Positions 44,501 to 57,111 are shown, counted from the first letter of the stretch. The stretch: 64,000 nt of DNA from Nyssa sinensis (GCA_008638375.1 CM018048.1:1628642-1692641); one strand, 5' to 3'. Made by a program: numbers and translations. Notes: generated by a model not told the origin, from the sequence alone.

Positions 44501-44584
44501 TTTTAATTATGAAAAATTGGGGAGAAGCTTTAGGCCTATTAAGGGTAGACTCCAGGAATATCCATGCTCATTGTAAATGTACCA

Positions 44585-44623
<39 letters not shown>

Positions 44624-46698
44624 GCATACGTATATATACACCCAACACACAGAAATATAGTTGACTCTTGATGAATAATTTTGGGAAATAGAACATGCAT
44701 ACATATTTTCAATGATGATAAACTTTTTTCACAAACAAAATGTATTATATAATTTATATCTAATTTACGTAATAAGAAAGCTCCTAATCTTTTTTATTTT
44801 TTTTATTGTTGTGGGTACTTGGTCTACCCACGCCCACTGAAACCACATGGCAATATCTCCAACAGACACATGGGTCAACTCGTAAAGCCCAACAACCGTG
44901 TCAACATCCTCGTCATAACCACAGTAGCCACTCCTAGAGTGACACATGGACATTATGAATAACCTTGATAAAGGGTATACTTAACTTAAAGAGCCACTCA
45001 CACCGAGGGACTCTCTATACCCGGTAATGCTCTTTGCCTCTTCATCAATGACCAAGAGCCAAGGTCTCAAAAGAAGATTGGTCGACCAACTCTTACCCAT
45101 AGGCAGGCTTGGTCGAGCTATAAAACATTAGCTCCCCAACATGCCATTACAATCCCTTACTTAAGAGGGACTTGTGCTCTTGAAAAGGAACCAATATGCC
45201 TTTCCGTCACATGGTTGAAAAGGTTTTGTATCTTAAGTTGGAAAATAATATTTATTTTTTTCAATATAATATTGAAAATATACTTAATAAGATACCAACA
45301 TGCTCTAGCTTGATTGGTACCTCTTCCACCTCCCCATATGGGAGGTTGATAGTTCAAGTCTCCTTAGGGTGATTTACCTATCCAAAAAAAGATTTATATA
45401 TGATTTTCTTTTTGCAATAGGAATACATATATACAGGTGGAAGTTTAATAGTTAATAAGTGAAACAATAAATTATTACTTATAATTTTTGTATCTTTCAC
45501 AATAATTATTTATTAGAGGGCCAACCATACTTGTACTTGGCTCGTACTACTTAACTTGAGTCATAGCATTGTGTGATTCTTCAAATCATGGCTATTTTGA
45601 TGGTGGTATTTTAGAGTGTTGTATAATGCGGATTTGACACCCCTGTAGGATCTGAAAATCATGAAATTTTTGACAATAGGACATCTAAAATTTCCAAATC
45701 CTGGGATTTACAGGATCCGGGCCATCAATTCAGTTGTTTTTTTTTTAAATTAACATTTCCCAAAAAAAATAAAAAAATACAAGCACCTTATTATATTTTG
45801 ATGTTTTGCTGATATATCTCGCCGAATTATTCCCTAGCAGAAGCAGAGGAAAACGACTATTGATACTTGTTTGATTCTATAAGCATCTGGTTTTCTATGA
45901 GACATGATCACACGAGACTAATTCTTTTCTTAACTGTTAAATATGAATGTATGCTGATGTGAATGTCAATAAGTCTTGTATAATGGGGATGGTCAACAAT
46001 AATAGTTTTGGATGTTACTTTTTAATCTATAAATAATATAAACACTATCGAGGTTACAAAAATGAACTATTGATGCAAGATTTTATGTACAGAACAAATC
46101 CACTTGTGGAAAACAAGGATTGGGCATCAAGGACCGTCCAAAGAAGATAGCTGGTGTCCACTTTCAGGGGAAAAAGACATCTTTTAGTGACAGTGATGGC
46201 GAGGACTCTACTGATTCTCATGCTTCAGCAAAACGAAAACATGGTGATGTTTTAGACATTGAAAGGAATGATGAACAAATAGTAAAGCTCAAAAAGCTCT
46301 GTAGACAACTTCTTCGTCAGGTGCTGTCACCTGAAACTGTGAAATTATCTAAAATCCTACATATTTTTTGACCGCTGATCCACTGCTTGCGCAGGTGCCT
46401 GGAGAGTCGCTAAAGCTTAAACAGCTTAAGGTTCTTATTGATGAACACACTTCCGTTTTTGCCAACTTCTCTTCAAAAAGAGATGCCCTTGCTTTCTTGA
46501 AACAGAAGGTATGGAATAGATTATGGTGCTTATGCCAAACACAGTTTAAAAAATGCTTCATGAAGATGCATCTTCTTTTTCTTCTTGTTTTGCTCATTCA
46601 GCAGGCACTTAAACCTTAATTTGTTTTCGCAGCTGGAAGGCAGTGAGAAATTCTTGGTGGATGGAAAGAGAGTCTCTCTCACATTGAAGAGAGGCTGA
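41536..46698 (+). CDS. G-patch domain protein (GPATCH4/PINX1-like)
   Basis: Nucleolar-type G-patch protein; such proteins activate DEAH helicases in RNA or ribosome metabolism (family knowledge). Eleven exons: 41536-41613, 41802-41886, 42236-42315, 42417-42444, 42560-42650, 42765-42834, 43197-43296, 43802-43983, 46093-46320, 46395-46508 and 46633-46698. All are joined by GT-AG in one frame: 373 aa. The G-patch spans residues ~16-62: [20 protein letters not shown], then [32 protein letters not shown] follows. Around residues 180-200, [13 protein letters not shown] recalls the Trp motif of GPATCH4. The tail is basic, with [10 protein letters not shown]. Intron 8 (2109 bp) holds inserted repeats. 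The choice between GPATCH4 and PINX1 orthology is open. Confidence 0.92.
43139..43160. repeat. (TA)n microsatellite in G-patch intron 6
   Basis: About ten TA units, 37 bp before the exon 7 acceptor. Confidence 0.9.
44588..44621. repeat. (CT)n microsatellite in G-patch intron 8
   Basis: About 16 CT units. Confidence 0.95.
44810..45200. other. GC-richer insertion of unknown type
   Basis: About 390 bp in intron 8 with a base composition unlike the surrounding AT-rich intron. It contains no ORF. It may be an LTR remnant, but no partner or ends were found. Confidence 0.35.
45296..45400 (+). mobile_element. Possible tRNA-derived SINE remnant
   Basis: TAGCTTGATTGG (near 45306) resembles a pol III A box. 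About 40 bases on, AGTTCAAGTCTCC resembles a B box. Between them is the hairpin CCTCCCCATATGGGAGG. That layout fits the 5' head of a tRNA-derived SINE, now decayed. Confidence 0.45.
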
Positions 46699-47686
46699 TA
46701 AATTTTTGTTAGGAATTTGATGTATTCCTGTAACGATCTGTACATTGCAGCTGAGACTAGATTAAAAGGCAGTTTCATTTGTCATGCCGTTTATTGGATT
46801 TGTTGAAGAGGTTGCAAATACTCAAATTATTTATGGTTGATTTACGCTGAATTAAATATAAAATCTGGAAAGGAGTAGTGTTGTTTGCTTAAGCTTTGTA
46901 TTATTTGACACTCATAAATTGACTCATAATGGTCAGATGCTTTACTGTTAGAATAAAGAGGTGGAAGACCATTTTTCATTCTTTCCATAGAATTTAGAGA
47001 TTTGCTCTCATCATCTATTTTCTTGTGCCTCGAACGAAGAAGTGGTTTTCTGGGACTCCTTGTTGGTTAAGCATAGCATGCATACATACATTTGATTGCT
47101 ACGCATATTGAAAAATACGCTGTTGAAAAATATAAGTTCGATAGAATGTTACTTATAATTGAACATGGGTATAAGAGCCGTTAAATATGATCTCAACGGC
47201 TGTTAATCATATGAATTTTTCCCTTGACAATCAGTATTACACATAACCAGCTCCCCTCCTCCCGAAAAGAAAAAATGAAAGGTGATACTTGTAGCCTTAC
47301 AGGCCAGTTATAGCTGCCATCATTTGAGCCCTGGTGTTGTCCAAAGGTGTCTGGCTTGAATGTAAATGGAGTAGTTGATTCTCTGAACTCAGGATTGAGC
47401 TAGGTTCTAATGTAATGTTTCCCCAACTCTTTTTAATAGCTCCTGGCGAAGTTGGTATTGTACAAGCCTGGAATAACCAGCTACCTAATTTTCTATTTAG
47501 TGGAATGCACATCTGCACTTAACAAGCTTCTTTTCTCTACCCTATGACTTTTGAAAGATATCAATGCCAAGCAAGTTGGTTATTTTCCTGTCTCTACTGC
47601 ACTTAACAAGCTTCATTTCTCTACCCTATGGCTTTTGAAAGATATCAATGTCAAGCAGGCATTTTCCTGTATCCACAAATGTTTCC
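46699..47686. other. Convergent 3' ends of the G-patch gene and SPO11-2
   Basis: Both genes end toward this 990-bp interval. No additional gene was seen. Confidence 0.55.
47516..47670. repeat. 84-bp tandem duplication beside the SPO11-2 stop
   Basis: CACTTAACAAGCTTC...CTACCCTATG and GATATCAATG recur with a period of 84 bp (47516 and 47600). It lies within the probable SPO11-2 3' UTR, 17 bp past the stop codon. Confidence 0.85.
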
Positions 47687-50600
47687 CTAGATGTAATTGG
47701 CCTGTACAATTTTATTCGCTATGTATTTCCCTAAGAAATTGTATCCATGAAAGTAGAGAGCTTCGATTTCTGCTCTTTGACCACTCTCAACCATTGTTGC
47801 CACCTCTTCCTTGTAATTATCCTGTTAAAAACGTCCTCAATCAGATTTTGATCTTTTCCGAGAAAATTGACAAAATAAAAAAAAAAAAAAAAGATAAACA
47901 AACCCCCCTTCCCCAGCACACAGGTCAAAGATTCGGATGCATGATATAGTATTTCTATTGTGTTTGTGAAATCTACCTGCAATATTTCAGAGGATACCAA
48001 GCTTTTGGCTATTTGTAGATCTCGTGGCTTCAATGGGACTAGAGACTCTTCAGGCATTAGGTGTAGATCATCCCTGCGCAGTCCCAACCACTTGATATTG
48101 CAAGCTGAATGAGAGAAATATTAATGGGTGTTGATGTTCCCTATGACACAAATAGAGGGTATTAAAACTCTGTGACACAGAAGACATTACCATATCTGTA
48201 TGCCTCCAGGCCCATCCCGATGCTTCCAAACTTGAAGGTGCATAGTACAGCTAATCCAGCTGGATTCCTTAAAGAAATTTAAATTTGAAAATTGCAGGTG
48301 AGTATTATAGGTTTTATTATTTATAGAGCTGTAAAACGAACCAAACTATTCGAGCTCGGCTCAACTAGAGGCTCTACAGATAGACAAGCTAAACTTGAAT
48401 ATATTTTGAGCCTTGTTAATTTATTAAGTTCGGCTTGATAACCCAATAAGAGGTCTAATACTGTATAAAAAATAAGCTACTTGAGCTCAGCTCGACTAGA
48501 GGTTCGTTCAAGATTGGCTCAAAAAATTAATAAGCTGAGCTCGAACACAATTTGAAACTCGTTTATTTTAGCAAAGCCAAACTCGAACAACCCATTGCTC
48601 GGCTCGACTCAACTCATTTATAGTCCTAAACATTTATGCAGTGAGGAAAGGACATCCATACCAGTCAAATAGCCCCAAAATTGGCAACTCAGGAAAAGCT
48701 TTGCTGAACTGATGGAGAAGAAACCTGTTTGGCATTTCAGAACCTAGGTTATGATCATAATCTGGCAGACAAAAAATTAGCATGACTTGAGAATGAGGGA
48801 AAATGTGAATTTAGGGCTGAGTCTATGACTTGGAGTTTCTTGTAAGGTCTAAACAAAAAGCATTGAGCAGTTGAGCTAAAATTCAATGGGTGTGATCTGT
48901 TTAAAGTTACCTTGTGGCAATATCTGGGTATCCTTTAGCTGTGATGAGAATACTTGGAATTTGATTGAATATGCAATCCTCAGCCAGCCGCTGGAATATT
49001 GCATGCTAAACAAATCCAATTGTTTTTATAATATCTTGTAACTGCAAAGAAAAAGCTTTCATAATTTGTTCACAAGGAATTTAAACCAGCAAAGTACCTT
49101 CTCCACCACGATAATATACCGGGCATCTGTCTTCATGACCAATTTCTCTAACAAATTCAGGTTACCAGAAATAGCATAACCAGAAGATCCACAAGCACAG
49201 CAGTCCACAACCTCTTGGTTTGGCTCCTTTTTTCGGTAGTTTGCAAGTAAAGGAAATAGGCATAAGCCCCAGCATCCCAATTTTCATTGACAAATAGAAT
49301 GACACTAAAAAATCTCTAATTCAAAGGAACAAGAAAGTAGTTTATTTTCATTAGAGTTTCAGAAATAGCTTCCAAATGCAAAATAAATCAACTAGTTCCA
49401 TTATGATTGGATAGTCATTTTCATTCAAGGCTTATGTCCTATCTATCCTGATTTGGATTCAATACTGCACAGAGTTGATTAAGAGTACTGCTCCCAAAAT
49501 GAATACAGGAAAAATATACTGATCCACATAAAGTTGCTTATGCCAAGGACTTCCAGTCTGCAGATTATTCCCCGTCACAAGTTTTTTAGTCATTGACTAC
49601 GAAATGCGAGAATTGAAGCACAAATTGGACTTCAGTGTTAGAATAAAGTTAAAAGGATAAGGATGTATGCCTGCAGCAACAGGCGGCCAGCAACAGCACC
49701 CCTGCTAGATGCCATGATTCCAAGACTGAACCGGCTGCACATAAGTAAAGCTACCACATCTGTTTGGCAAACCATTGCAAGTATTCTATACATTAGATAT
49801 ACTATCTAGTATATAGGCATAGGTTAGGTGCTGTAGAGATGATACAAATTAGCCTGATGAAAATGGAAAAGAAAATAAAGAAAGAGTGTGTGACCTTGGA
49901 TTGTCCTATTGACCTGCAATTGAGATGTGAAATAGTCTGGTGAAGTACAAAGCAACTTGTAGAATAGCTCTCTCTGAGTCACTCTCTTTTCCTGAACCAG
50001 AATCTGGTAACACATCTCCATCACCTTCCACACTGTATAGAGAGAAATGGAGGGAGGAAGAACATGTATAAAAGAGTTAAAAAGGAGAGGCTATAACATG
50101 AATTTGTCTTCTCCAAACAACTCTTTGTAAAGCCAGGCTATAAGGCTGTGTATATATAGTATAAATACATAGTATGAATGCATGTGTGTTGAAAATTTTG
50201 AAGAATAAGAGGCGAAATGAGTAAGGTCATTAACCTCTAATGAAGGCTTTAGCGGTGTTTTCTCTCATCAAAGATCTCGTGCAAAACGAATGAGAGAGAA
50301 ATATCCTTGAAGCATCAGTCAACAAACCCTGACTCACTCTGCTATTATTCGATCTTCTATTAATCTGTTCCGTTCAAAAAGCCAATTATGTACTTAAAAC
50401 GACTCATAGATATCATTACATGATTATGCGTTTAGGTTCGTCAATTCACAGATTAACCACTTCAGAATTCATAAACACTAATCTATATGCACTTCTGAGT
50501 AGGAATTGAAGCAATCAAACAAAAGCGAACGAGAAGGTGAAAAAGTGAGAATTTCAAACCAGAGGGAGGTCTGAGATTGCAGGAGTCGGAGAACTCAATA

Positions 50601-50807
50601 TCTTGAGGAAATTGACGACTGCAACTTCGATTCTTGCTCGGACCTGAACACAAATTCAATTGCAGAAAAGGAATATATAGTGTGTATACGATGTATATCT
50701 ATATGATATTGATTGGACTTGTAAAGTACCTCTGAAGGAGGAAGGATATCGGCATAGCAAAGATGCTGATCGGAGAAGAAAATGGAGGATTTGCAGAGAT
50801 CTCCCAT
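47687..50807 (-). CDS. SPO11-2: Meiotic recombination protein SPO11-2 (TopVIA-like)
   Basis: Nuclear protein that, with SPO11-1 and MTOPVIB, cuts DNA in early meiosis to start recombination. Eleven exons: 50730-50807, 50560-50643, 50235-50364, 49895-50032, 49671-49759, 49098-49226, 48911-49005, 48662-48724, 48191-48267, 47977-48104 and 47687-47821. They encode 381 aa, close to the Arabidopsis length. The catalytic Tyr is Y122 in [26 protein letters not shown], the Toprim-fold YIIVVEKHAIF with its Glu, GYPDIAT, LFDWNPAGLA and [10 protein letters not shown] follow. Family features continue to the end (NYIxx-type C-terminus). The donor of intron 5 is GC rather than GT (49670-49669). Intron 8 contains a hAT-type MITE. 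The frame is intact; SPO11-2 rather than SPO11-1 is supported throughout. Confidence 0.96.
48324..48628. mobile_element. hAT-type MITE in SPO11-2 intron 8
   Basis: 305 bp rich in GAGCTCGGCTCGACT-like motifs in both orientations. The ends TAGAGCTGTAAAACGA and the complement TAGGACTATAAATGAG form poor inverted repeats. Flanking octamers ATTATTTA and AACATTTA agree at six of eight positions. This family of CGAGCTCGGCTC repeats is common in plants. Confidence 0.65.
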
Positions 50808-50846
50808 CGTTTGCCACTTTGCACCTCAAGAGTTGGAATGCGAGTG

Positions 50847-50854
50847 ATTCGCGC
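50847..50854. promoter_or_regulatory. E2F-type site upstream of SPO11-2
   Basis: ATTCGCGC fits the plant E2F consensus WTTSSCSS and lies 40 bp upstream of the start codon, in a locally CG-rich patch. Function is inference. Confidence 0.35.
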
Positions 50855-51085
50855 GCGGTGGAGTGATTTAAAGAATGCCTTTCGAAATGGTAGGTTAGGA
50901 CCGAGCTTTGTAAGTTTCCACCCTCTACATAATAGGCGTGAATTCCATCCTTGCATTAAAAAAATAAAAAATAAAAAATCCTGAAATCGTAGGCTAAATT
51001 GTTCCTAATATAACACGACTCTTCATGTCATTTATTTTGTGAGTATTTTGTTTTGTTTTTGGAAGGAAGCAATGGGTTGAACACT

Positions 51086-51279
51086 TTAAAGCTGTGTTTG
51101 GAATCGAATATTTTGAATTTTTTACATTTGAAACGAATTTTTTTGAATAATTGTTTGTTTGTTTAAATTTCTTAAAATGCTCATTTTAATATTTTTAAAA
51201 CGTGCATTTTAAAAAAAAATTAGTAAAATAACTTTTTTCTAAACACACATTTTTACTACCCATCCAAACAAGTACTTAG
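51086..51279. mobile_element. MITE-like element (GTTTGGA family)
   Basis: Imperfect inverted ends AAAGCTGTGTTTGGA and complement AAGTACTTGTTTGGA about 190 bp apart; interior AT-rich. It is similar in style to 54046-54532 and 63331-63749. Confidence 0.45.
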
Positions 51280-51554
51280 CAAATTATAATAAAAAATTAG
51301 CTAACATAATTAATTCTTTTTTTTATTAATCGATAAAGGAGTATCCTTCGATCAATTTATACGAATCAGACTAAATTGTCTTCTTTATAATATTCAAATT
51401 TATTTTTAAATTCTAACCACTAACTCTCAATGTAGAGACGACTCAATTATCATAATCAACTTTACATAATCTCAAATCAAAAGTACAACTTAGACAAACA
51501 AACTAAGCTTGGACGGAGGCCTCATGAACCCGAACTCAAGCCCTAACCTTACAT

Positions 51555-51615
51555 ATATATACACGGATATTATATATACATATATATGTATATATATATA
51601 TATGTATATATAAAA
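51555..51615. repeat. Interrupted (TA)n array
   Basis: TA dinucleotides broken by ACGG, CA and TG steps. The flanking text (GGAGGCCTCA.GAACCCGAACTCAAGCCC) recurs at 51749-51776, followed by another TA run at 51785-51810, so the whole unit is duplicated. Confidence 0.75.
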
Positions 51616-52167
51616 CAACTTAGACAGGCAACCTATGCTTAGTCTGATTTTTTATTTGAAACTTGGATAATACTTTTTATATTCTAGGCTGGCCTTTGAC
51701 AAAAATATTCAAATCTGACTTTAATTCCAATTCGGCTGGGCTTGGACAGAGGCCTCAAGAACCCGAACTCAAGCCCGCCTTACATATATATATATATATA
51801 TATATATATCATAGACGATCAACATGTAGCATATAGATTTCAAAATTTTAATCTTGACCGGCTATTTATTTTAAGATGAAACTAGAATCTGGTAGCCCAT
51901 CTTTCTCCGTCTCTTCATCTACGTAGGGAAAGATCTTCTCAGCCCCATCTCCCAATTAATACTTCACCAGTTGCTGCAATTACTCAAGAGATTAGAGAAA
52001 TATGTGAGGCGGAATAGAAAATAAATTAATCTAATAAAATTAGGATACCACTTCATTGTCAAGTTGCCACTTAATTGCATCGTCCATTTTGAAATTACAA
52101 AGAAATTATGGTCATTGAAATAGGTAAGCATCATATTAATTCTTTTCCATACCATTTATATATGGCA

Positions 52168-52175
52168 GTATGTGC

Positions 52176-52211
<36 letters not shown>
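52168..52211. repeat. Compound (TG)n(TA)n microsatellite
   Basis: A GTGTGTGT run grades into a TATATATA run. Confidence 0.9.
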
Positions 52212-53047
52212 GTTCTTCGATTCTTTGAGCATTTAATGAGAAACAGTGACCTCCTCAAGAAATGATTGCTTTATTTACTAACAATTCAGTTTCATACAGT
52301 TCAATTTATATTGAAAATGCTTCTTCTTCATCAAACCATAAGCCCACTTATCTTAGCAACTTTCATCATCTCTTTAACTAATGTCCACAACTAAATTCTT
52401 TGCAATCAGACCCGGAATTGACATCTATTAGGGCTATCAAGTTTTTATATTTTGGTTTAATTGATTTAAATGTAATTGAGTTAGAAAAGAATTTAAGTTC
52501 GAAGTCTGGTTCGGGTGAACCCGATACAAAGGATTTAGATTTGGGTTGGGTTGTTCGAACTTGAACTAAGAACTTGAATTCAACTTGGACAACTCTTAAA
52601 TTAGGTCCCGTCCGTCTGAGTTACACCATTAGTTATAATAATTATTTTACAAGTCCACTTAGCTATAGAAGGAGTGACATTTTTAGAAGTAAAAATTTAT
52701 TTTCCTCATATTATAGTATTTATTCTCACACTAATAACTCTCAACATTATAGATGCATTCTAACAATGGTAATCAAAATGATTATTCATTTTATATTTTA
52801 ATATATTTTTTGTCTCTTCTCTCCTCTCTCTTCTGTTTGTTGTTTTTCTTTCAAATTTTGTCTCCCTTCTCTCTCTTTCCAATAAAGGCATATACGTACG
52901 TCTCTCACCTGACACTGTTTATTAGCTTGAGGCAAAATACCTCAAATCATGACTCCCTTGCTAGAGTGTAGAAAATGAGTGAATGAGAGACAAATTGATA
53001 GTTATGACATATGCCTCTCCTTTTACATCCTGTTTTGGAGATGCTAT

Positions 53048-53191
53048 TAGGGCAACTCCAACAGGGGAGACATTTGGATAGCAAAAATGTCATTTGCTAT
53101 GCTCCGTATATAATATTTATATACGTAATTTACTTGTTACAATAATATTATCCATATCACTAACAATGATTTCGCTTTTAGAGTTGCTCTA
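53048..53191. mobile_element. Small MITE with TAGRGCAACTC ends
   Basis: 144 bp with inverted ends TAGGGCAACTCCAACAG and complement TAGAGCAACTCTAAAAG; AT-rich interior. 'GAGCAxCTCCAACAG' ends are widespread in plant MITEs. Confidence 0.65.
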
Positions 53192-54045
53192 AGTTTACAC
53201 AACTCAATCAATTCTAGACATTTAGGCAAACAAAGTAATTGTCAAATGATCATCGAACAATTATAAGCCCCATAAATATGAGTTTTGAAAATAAAGTCCA
53301 ACTCAATTGATAGCTTGGATGGAGAAATAAGCCACATCTCCCAACTAGCTAAAATTTATTGTATGATAATGAGTCATTTTTTCATGTGATTAGTAGGCTT
53401 ATAACTTCGGCTAATTGTATCCTAATCAAAATTATTTTCCTTTCTTTTCTTTTGACATCAATTTCCACCAATTAAAGGCCAATTTGTTTAAACTAGTTAT
53501 CACTTTATGTAATTGCTTACCCAATTTATTATAGAATTTCATAAACTCTTTCAATCTTATAAAAGACTATAAAATGAACTAAGTTACATAAATTCAACTT
53601 GTGATTTATTGTTTATTTTGACACCAGACTCGTAATATAAGTAAACCAAGTTAGACATTAGTAGGCGTGTTGATGGGACTTTGATTACTGGGGAGGGGAG
53701 AATGAGAAAGAGGGAGGGAGAGGAATTGAAAGGAGAATAATTTTCCACCAAAAAAGAAAAGAGGGAAAAAATGGAGTTTATTTTTCAAATACAATAATAA
53801 AACTAATTTAATAAAATTTTTGAAATAAAAACTAATCTATATACGTTTTTTTTTTGTTGTTTTGAATATATAAATTATATTTTTAAATTGAATTACACGA
53901 TAAAAGGGTCAGGGTTGTCTGATAGATTCTCCAGATTTTTGAATTTGGGTTTGTTATTATAGGCCATTGGTTTGGGCCACTCTGACTGTTAGTGAGTGCA
54001 TTGTGTTAGCCAACTTGAACCAATTCAGACCCGCGGATGCAAAGC

Positions 54046-54532
54046 TTACAGTTCGTTTGGATAAGTAAGAGAGAAAGAAAATGGAAGTATTAGTTAGAAA
54101 AGAAAGAAAAAAGAGAGGAGATGAGATAGTAATCCCTCCTTTATGTTTGGATAACTAATGAAATGAAAGGAGAGGAAAGACTAATATAATCTTTTCATCT
54201 TGTTTGTGAATGATAAAGGAGAGAAATGAAAGGATATGATTTTATATGATTTTATTATTATACCCTTTGGATGTCTTAGGATATAGGTGTCGTTTTTATT
54301 TTGAATTTTATAATTTTAAGGATAATATTGGTATTATTAAAAATTTATTAAATCATTGTTTCATTTTCTTCCATTTCCTCCCACTTTTGAAGGGGTAACA
54401 AAGTTTCTTAAAGAAGGATTAAGCTTTCCCTCCATTTCCCTCCATTTCCTTCCTAATTTTTAAAACAAAGATGATATAAGATCTCCTACCCATCTCTTTC
54501 TTTCCAATTTCTTCCATCCAAACATAGTGTTA
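54046..54532. mobile_element. MITE-like element (GTTTGGA family)
   Basis: About 487 bp. Left end TTACAGTTCGTTTGGATA; complement of the right end TAACACTATGTTTGGATG. Purine-rich left arm and pyrimidine-rich right arm form a long weak inverted repeat. Confidence 0.5.
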
Positions 54533-55335
54533 GAGTAACGTCACTTTTATATAAAAGGTAATGGTAATTCAAACCTCTTTAATTATTAATTTTCATCTTA
54601 ATATCGTTAAAAAATATTATTAAATAAATTAAAATATTTTTCAAGATATATTTTAAAAATATTTAATAATAAACACAACAAAATTTTCAATAAAAAAAAT
54701 ATAACATTTTTTATAATTAAAATTTGACTTTGTCTGTATTAAAAATTTATTTTTTAAACTTTTTAGATAGAAAAAATATATTATGAATTTTTTAAATTGA
54801 AAAATTTATTTTAGTGATTTTTTAATATTTTTTCCTAAAAATTATAAAAAGTCAACTTTATTTTGCCAAGTTGAATTTTTTAGTTTTTCTCTGAACCATG
54901 ATTTTACAATTGGGATTTTGTGGGCCTCATTACTTAAACTATGGTTTGAAAAAATTAGTGGACCAAGTCAAAAGCTAATTTCATATTTTTTCATGTATCA
55001 AAATCATGATTTGGATTGACCAACCGCGCGCCCCCTAACCAACTCTGATGTTTCTTAGTTTGTATAGCATTTATTCTCTCTAAAAACATAAGAGTTCTTA
55101 TCTCTAAAAATATGGAACATGGTGGATTGATATTAAATTATTTTCAAAATACACATTGATCATTTGACTGGCAATTGTGCAACTTCTCATGACAAGAATA
55201 AGAACATCTCTAAAATTATTAACCAATTTTTAGTTAAAATTTTATTTTTCTAATTAGGTAGTCAATTTTTTGAAAAACCGACTCTAAAACGACTTTTTAT
55301 TTTAATTAAAACTCATTTACTATTTGAAAGAAAAA

Positions 55336-55808
55336 AGAATAAATTATAATGACATCTCTTGAGGTTTCTGACAATTATATTAACTTTTTATAAGGTTTCT
55401 GAAATTACACTGATAGTTTATACTTTACTTGACAAACTACAAATAGCCCTATTCGATCAAAATTGTTATTTAAAATGACAAAAGTGCCCCTTGCATATAT
55501 ATATATTTTACATTTTCAATATAGACCATTATTATTTTTTTTTTCTTCATTTTTAAATAAATATTGAGTAAAACCTTAAATTTATTTTTATATAAAATTA
55601 AAAAATTCTTTAAAAAAATTAGTCAAAATTAAAAAATTGAGATAAAAAAAAACATGAAAAGGATGATTTTATCATTTTGAAAAAATCTTACTAGAGGGAG
55701 TATTTATAGTTTATTAGTAAAAGGAAAGAATGTTAGTGTAATCTCAAAAATTTTAAGATAGATCAGTGTAATTGTCAAAATTTTAAAAATAATTAATATA
55801 ATTTAATA
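55336..55808. mobile_element. Long-inverted-repeat MITE (family A, copy 2)
   Basis: Same architecture as 7886-8399. The left arm has TGACATCTCTTGAGGTTTCT, GACAATTATATTAACTTT and TTACTTGACAAACTACAAAT; the right arm is its diverged complement. The central stretch shares the ATGACAAAAGTGCCCC / TTTATCATTTTGAAAAA motifs. It is more decayed than copy 1. Confidence 0.65.
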
Positions 55809-56161
55809 AAAAAGAAAAGGTCTCAGCCTCACAGAAGGGAGAGAGAAGATTGCTGGTTAAAATTTCTAGTCAAATTTGGTTTGGGATATAGCTATTATGC
55901 AGAAGAATTAGCTTGTTGGAGAGAAATGTTGTACTTTCAATTTTTTTTTTTATTTTTTATTTTTATAACTAAAATGAATTTTTTTATTATTATTTATCAT
56001 GACAAAAAGTATTTCTAACCATAGGCCTTTGGTCGTGTGATTTCAAGGCAAACTCTGTTAAAACACTGCTATAATCCACTCACATCGCTTAATGAGAAAT
56101 TTCAAACTTGTAATCTTAAGATAATAATCGCTAAAACCTTATCATCTGAACTACTCAAAAG

Positions 56162-56703
56162 TAGGGGTGTCAATTCGTGTTATCGTATCGTGTTTGAGTC
56201 GTGTCAATGTATACATATTAAAAAATATGTGTTAACCCTAACTGACACTATTAACTAATCGTGTCAAGTTTCAAAATCCAAACCCAACCCATTTATTAAA
56301 CAGGTTACACGTATCAACACACTTAATCTGTTTATTTTAATTTTTTACTTTTTAAATAAAAAATTTACCTATCTTTCAATATGTATAGATAATTTTCATG
56401 TTTAGTAAACTTTGAACATATACTAAATCAAAGTAGAAACCTCTTTTATAAATAAAAAAATCTCAAAACATTGATAAACTTTCAATATGAGACGAATTAC
56501 CTTAATTCATGATATTTTTTTATAATTAAACGGGTTAAATAGTGTTAAACAGGTTAACACTACTAAAACTCAAACTCGATTTGTTTATTAATAGTGTTAT
56601 ATGTGTCAACCCATTTATAACCCAAATCTATTTATGTTAAACTCAAATTCGTTAACTTCGCGTCGTGTTCGAGTCGTGTTATCGTGTCGTGTTGACACCC
56701 CTA
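56162..56703. mobile_element. hAT-type MITE with intact 8-bp duplication
   Basis: 542 bp with inverted ends TAGGGGTGTCAA. Subterminal CGTGTTATCG/CGAGTCGTGT motifs are repeated in both arms. It is flanked by CTCAAAAG at 56154-56161 and 56704-56711. The 8-bp duplication with TAGGG ends identifies the hAT superfamily. Confidence 0.9.
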
Positions 56704-57091
56704 CTCAAAAGTTACTTTTTTACTAATAACCTGTCGATGACACATATTGTCCACTGTTCTGAAGACTAATTGAATGACCCACTTGCTGCTAGTATTTCAT
56801 ACTCTGTGGTCTAATCACTGATGAGGATTGGAGATTTCAAACGCAAGCTGGTGAAAGAGTTTTGACATATTATAGTTTTTTTTGACATATTATATAGTTG
56901 TAGTTCATATAATAATGCTTTTCAGCCTAAAATTTTGAATGTCAATGTCGAGTGACCAAACAAAATTGAACTTACAATTACAAACACGGTTTCTCTAAAT
57001 TTTGTCGGCCTTAGGATACAGTCCCCAAATACGAAACCCAGAGCTTTCATATCCTACCAAACCTCTCTCCTCACCTACACATGCTGCTAAT

Positions 57092-57111
57092 ATATATATA
57101 TATATATATAT
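57092..57111. repeat. (TA)n microsatellite
   Basis: Ten TA units. Confidence 0.9.

Noticed and set aside
46368..46778. Frames on both strands between G-patch exons 10 and 11
   Set aside because: They read through an intron of the G-patch gene; the spliced frame explains the conserved part.
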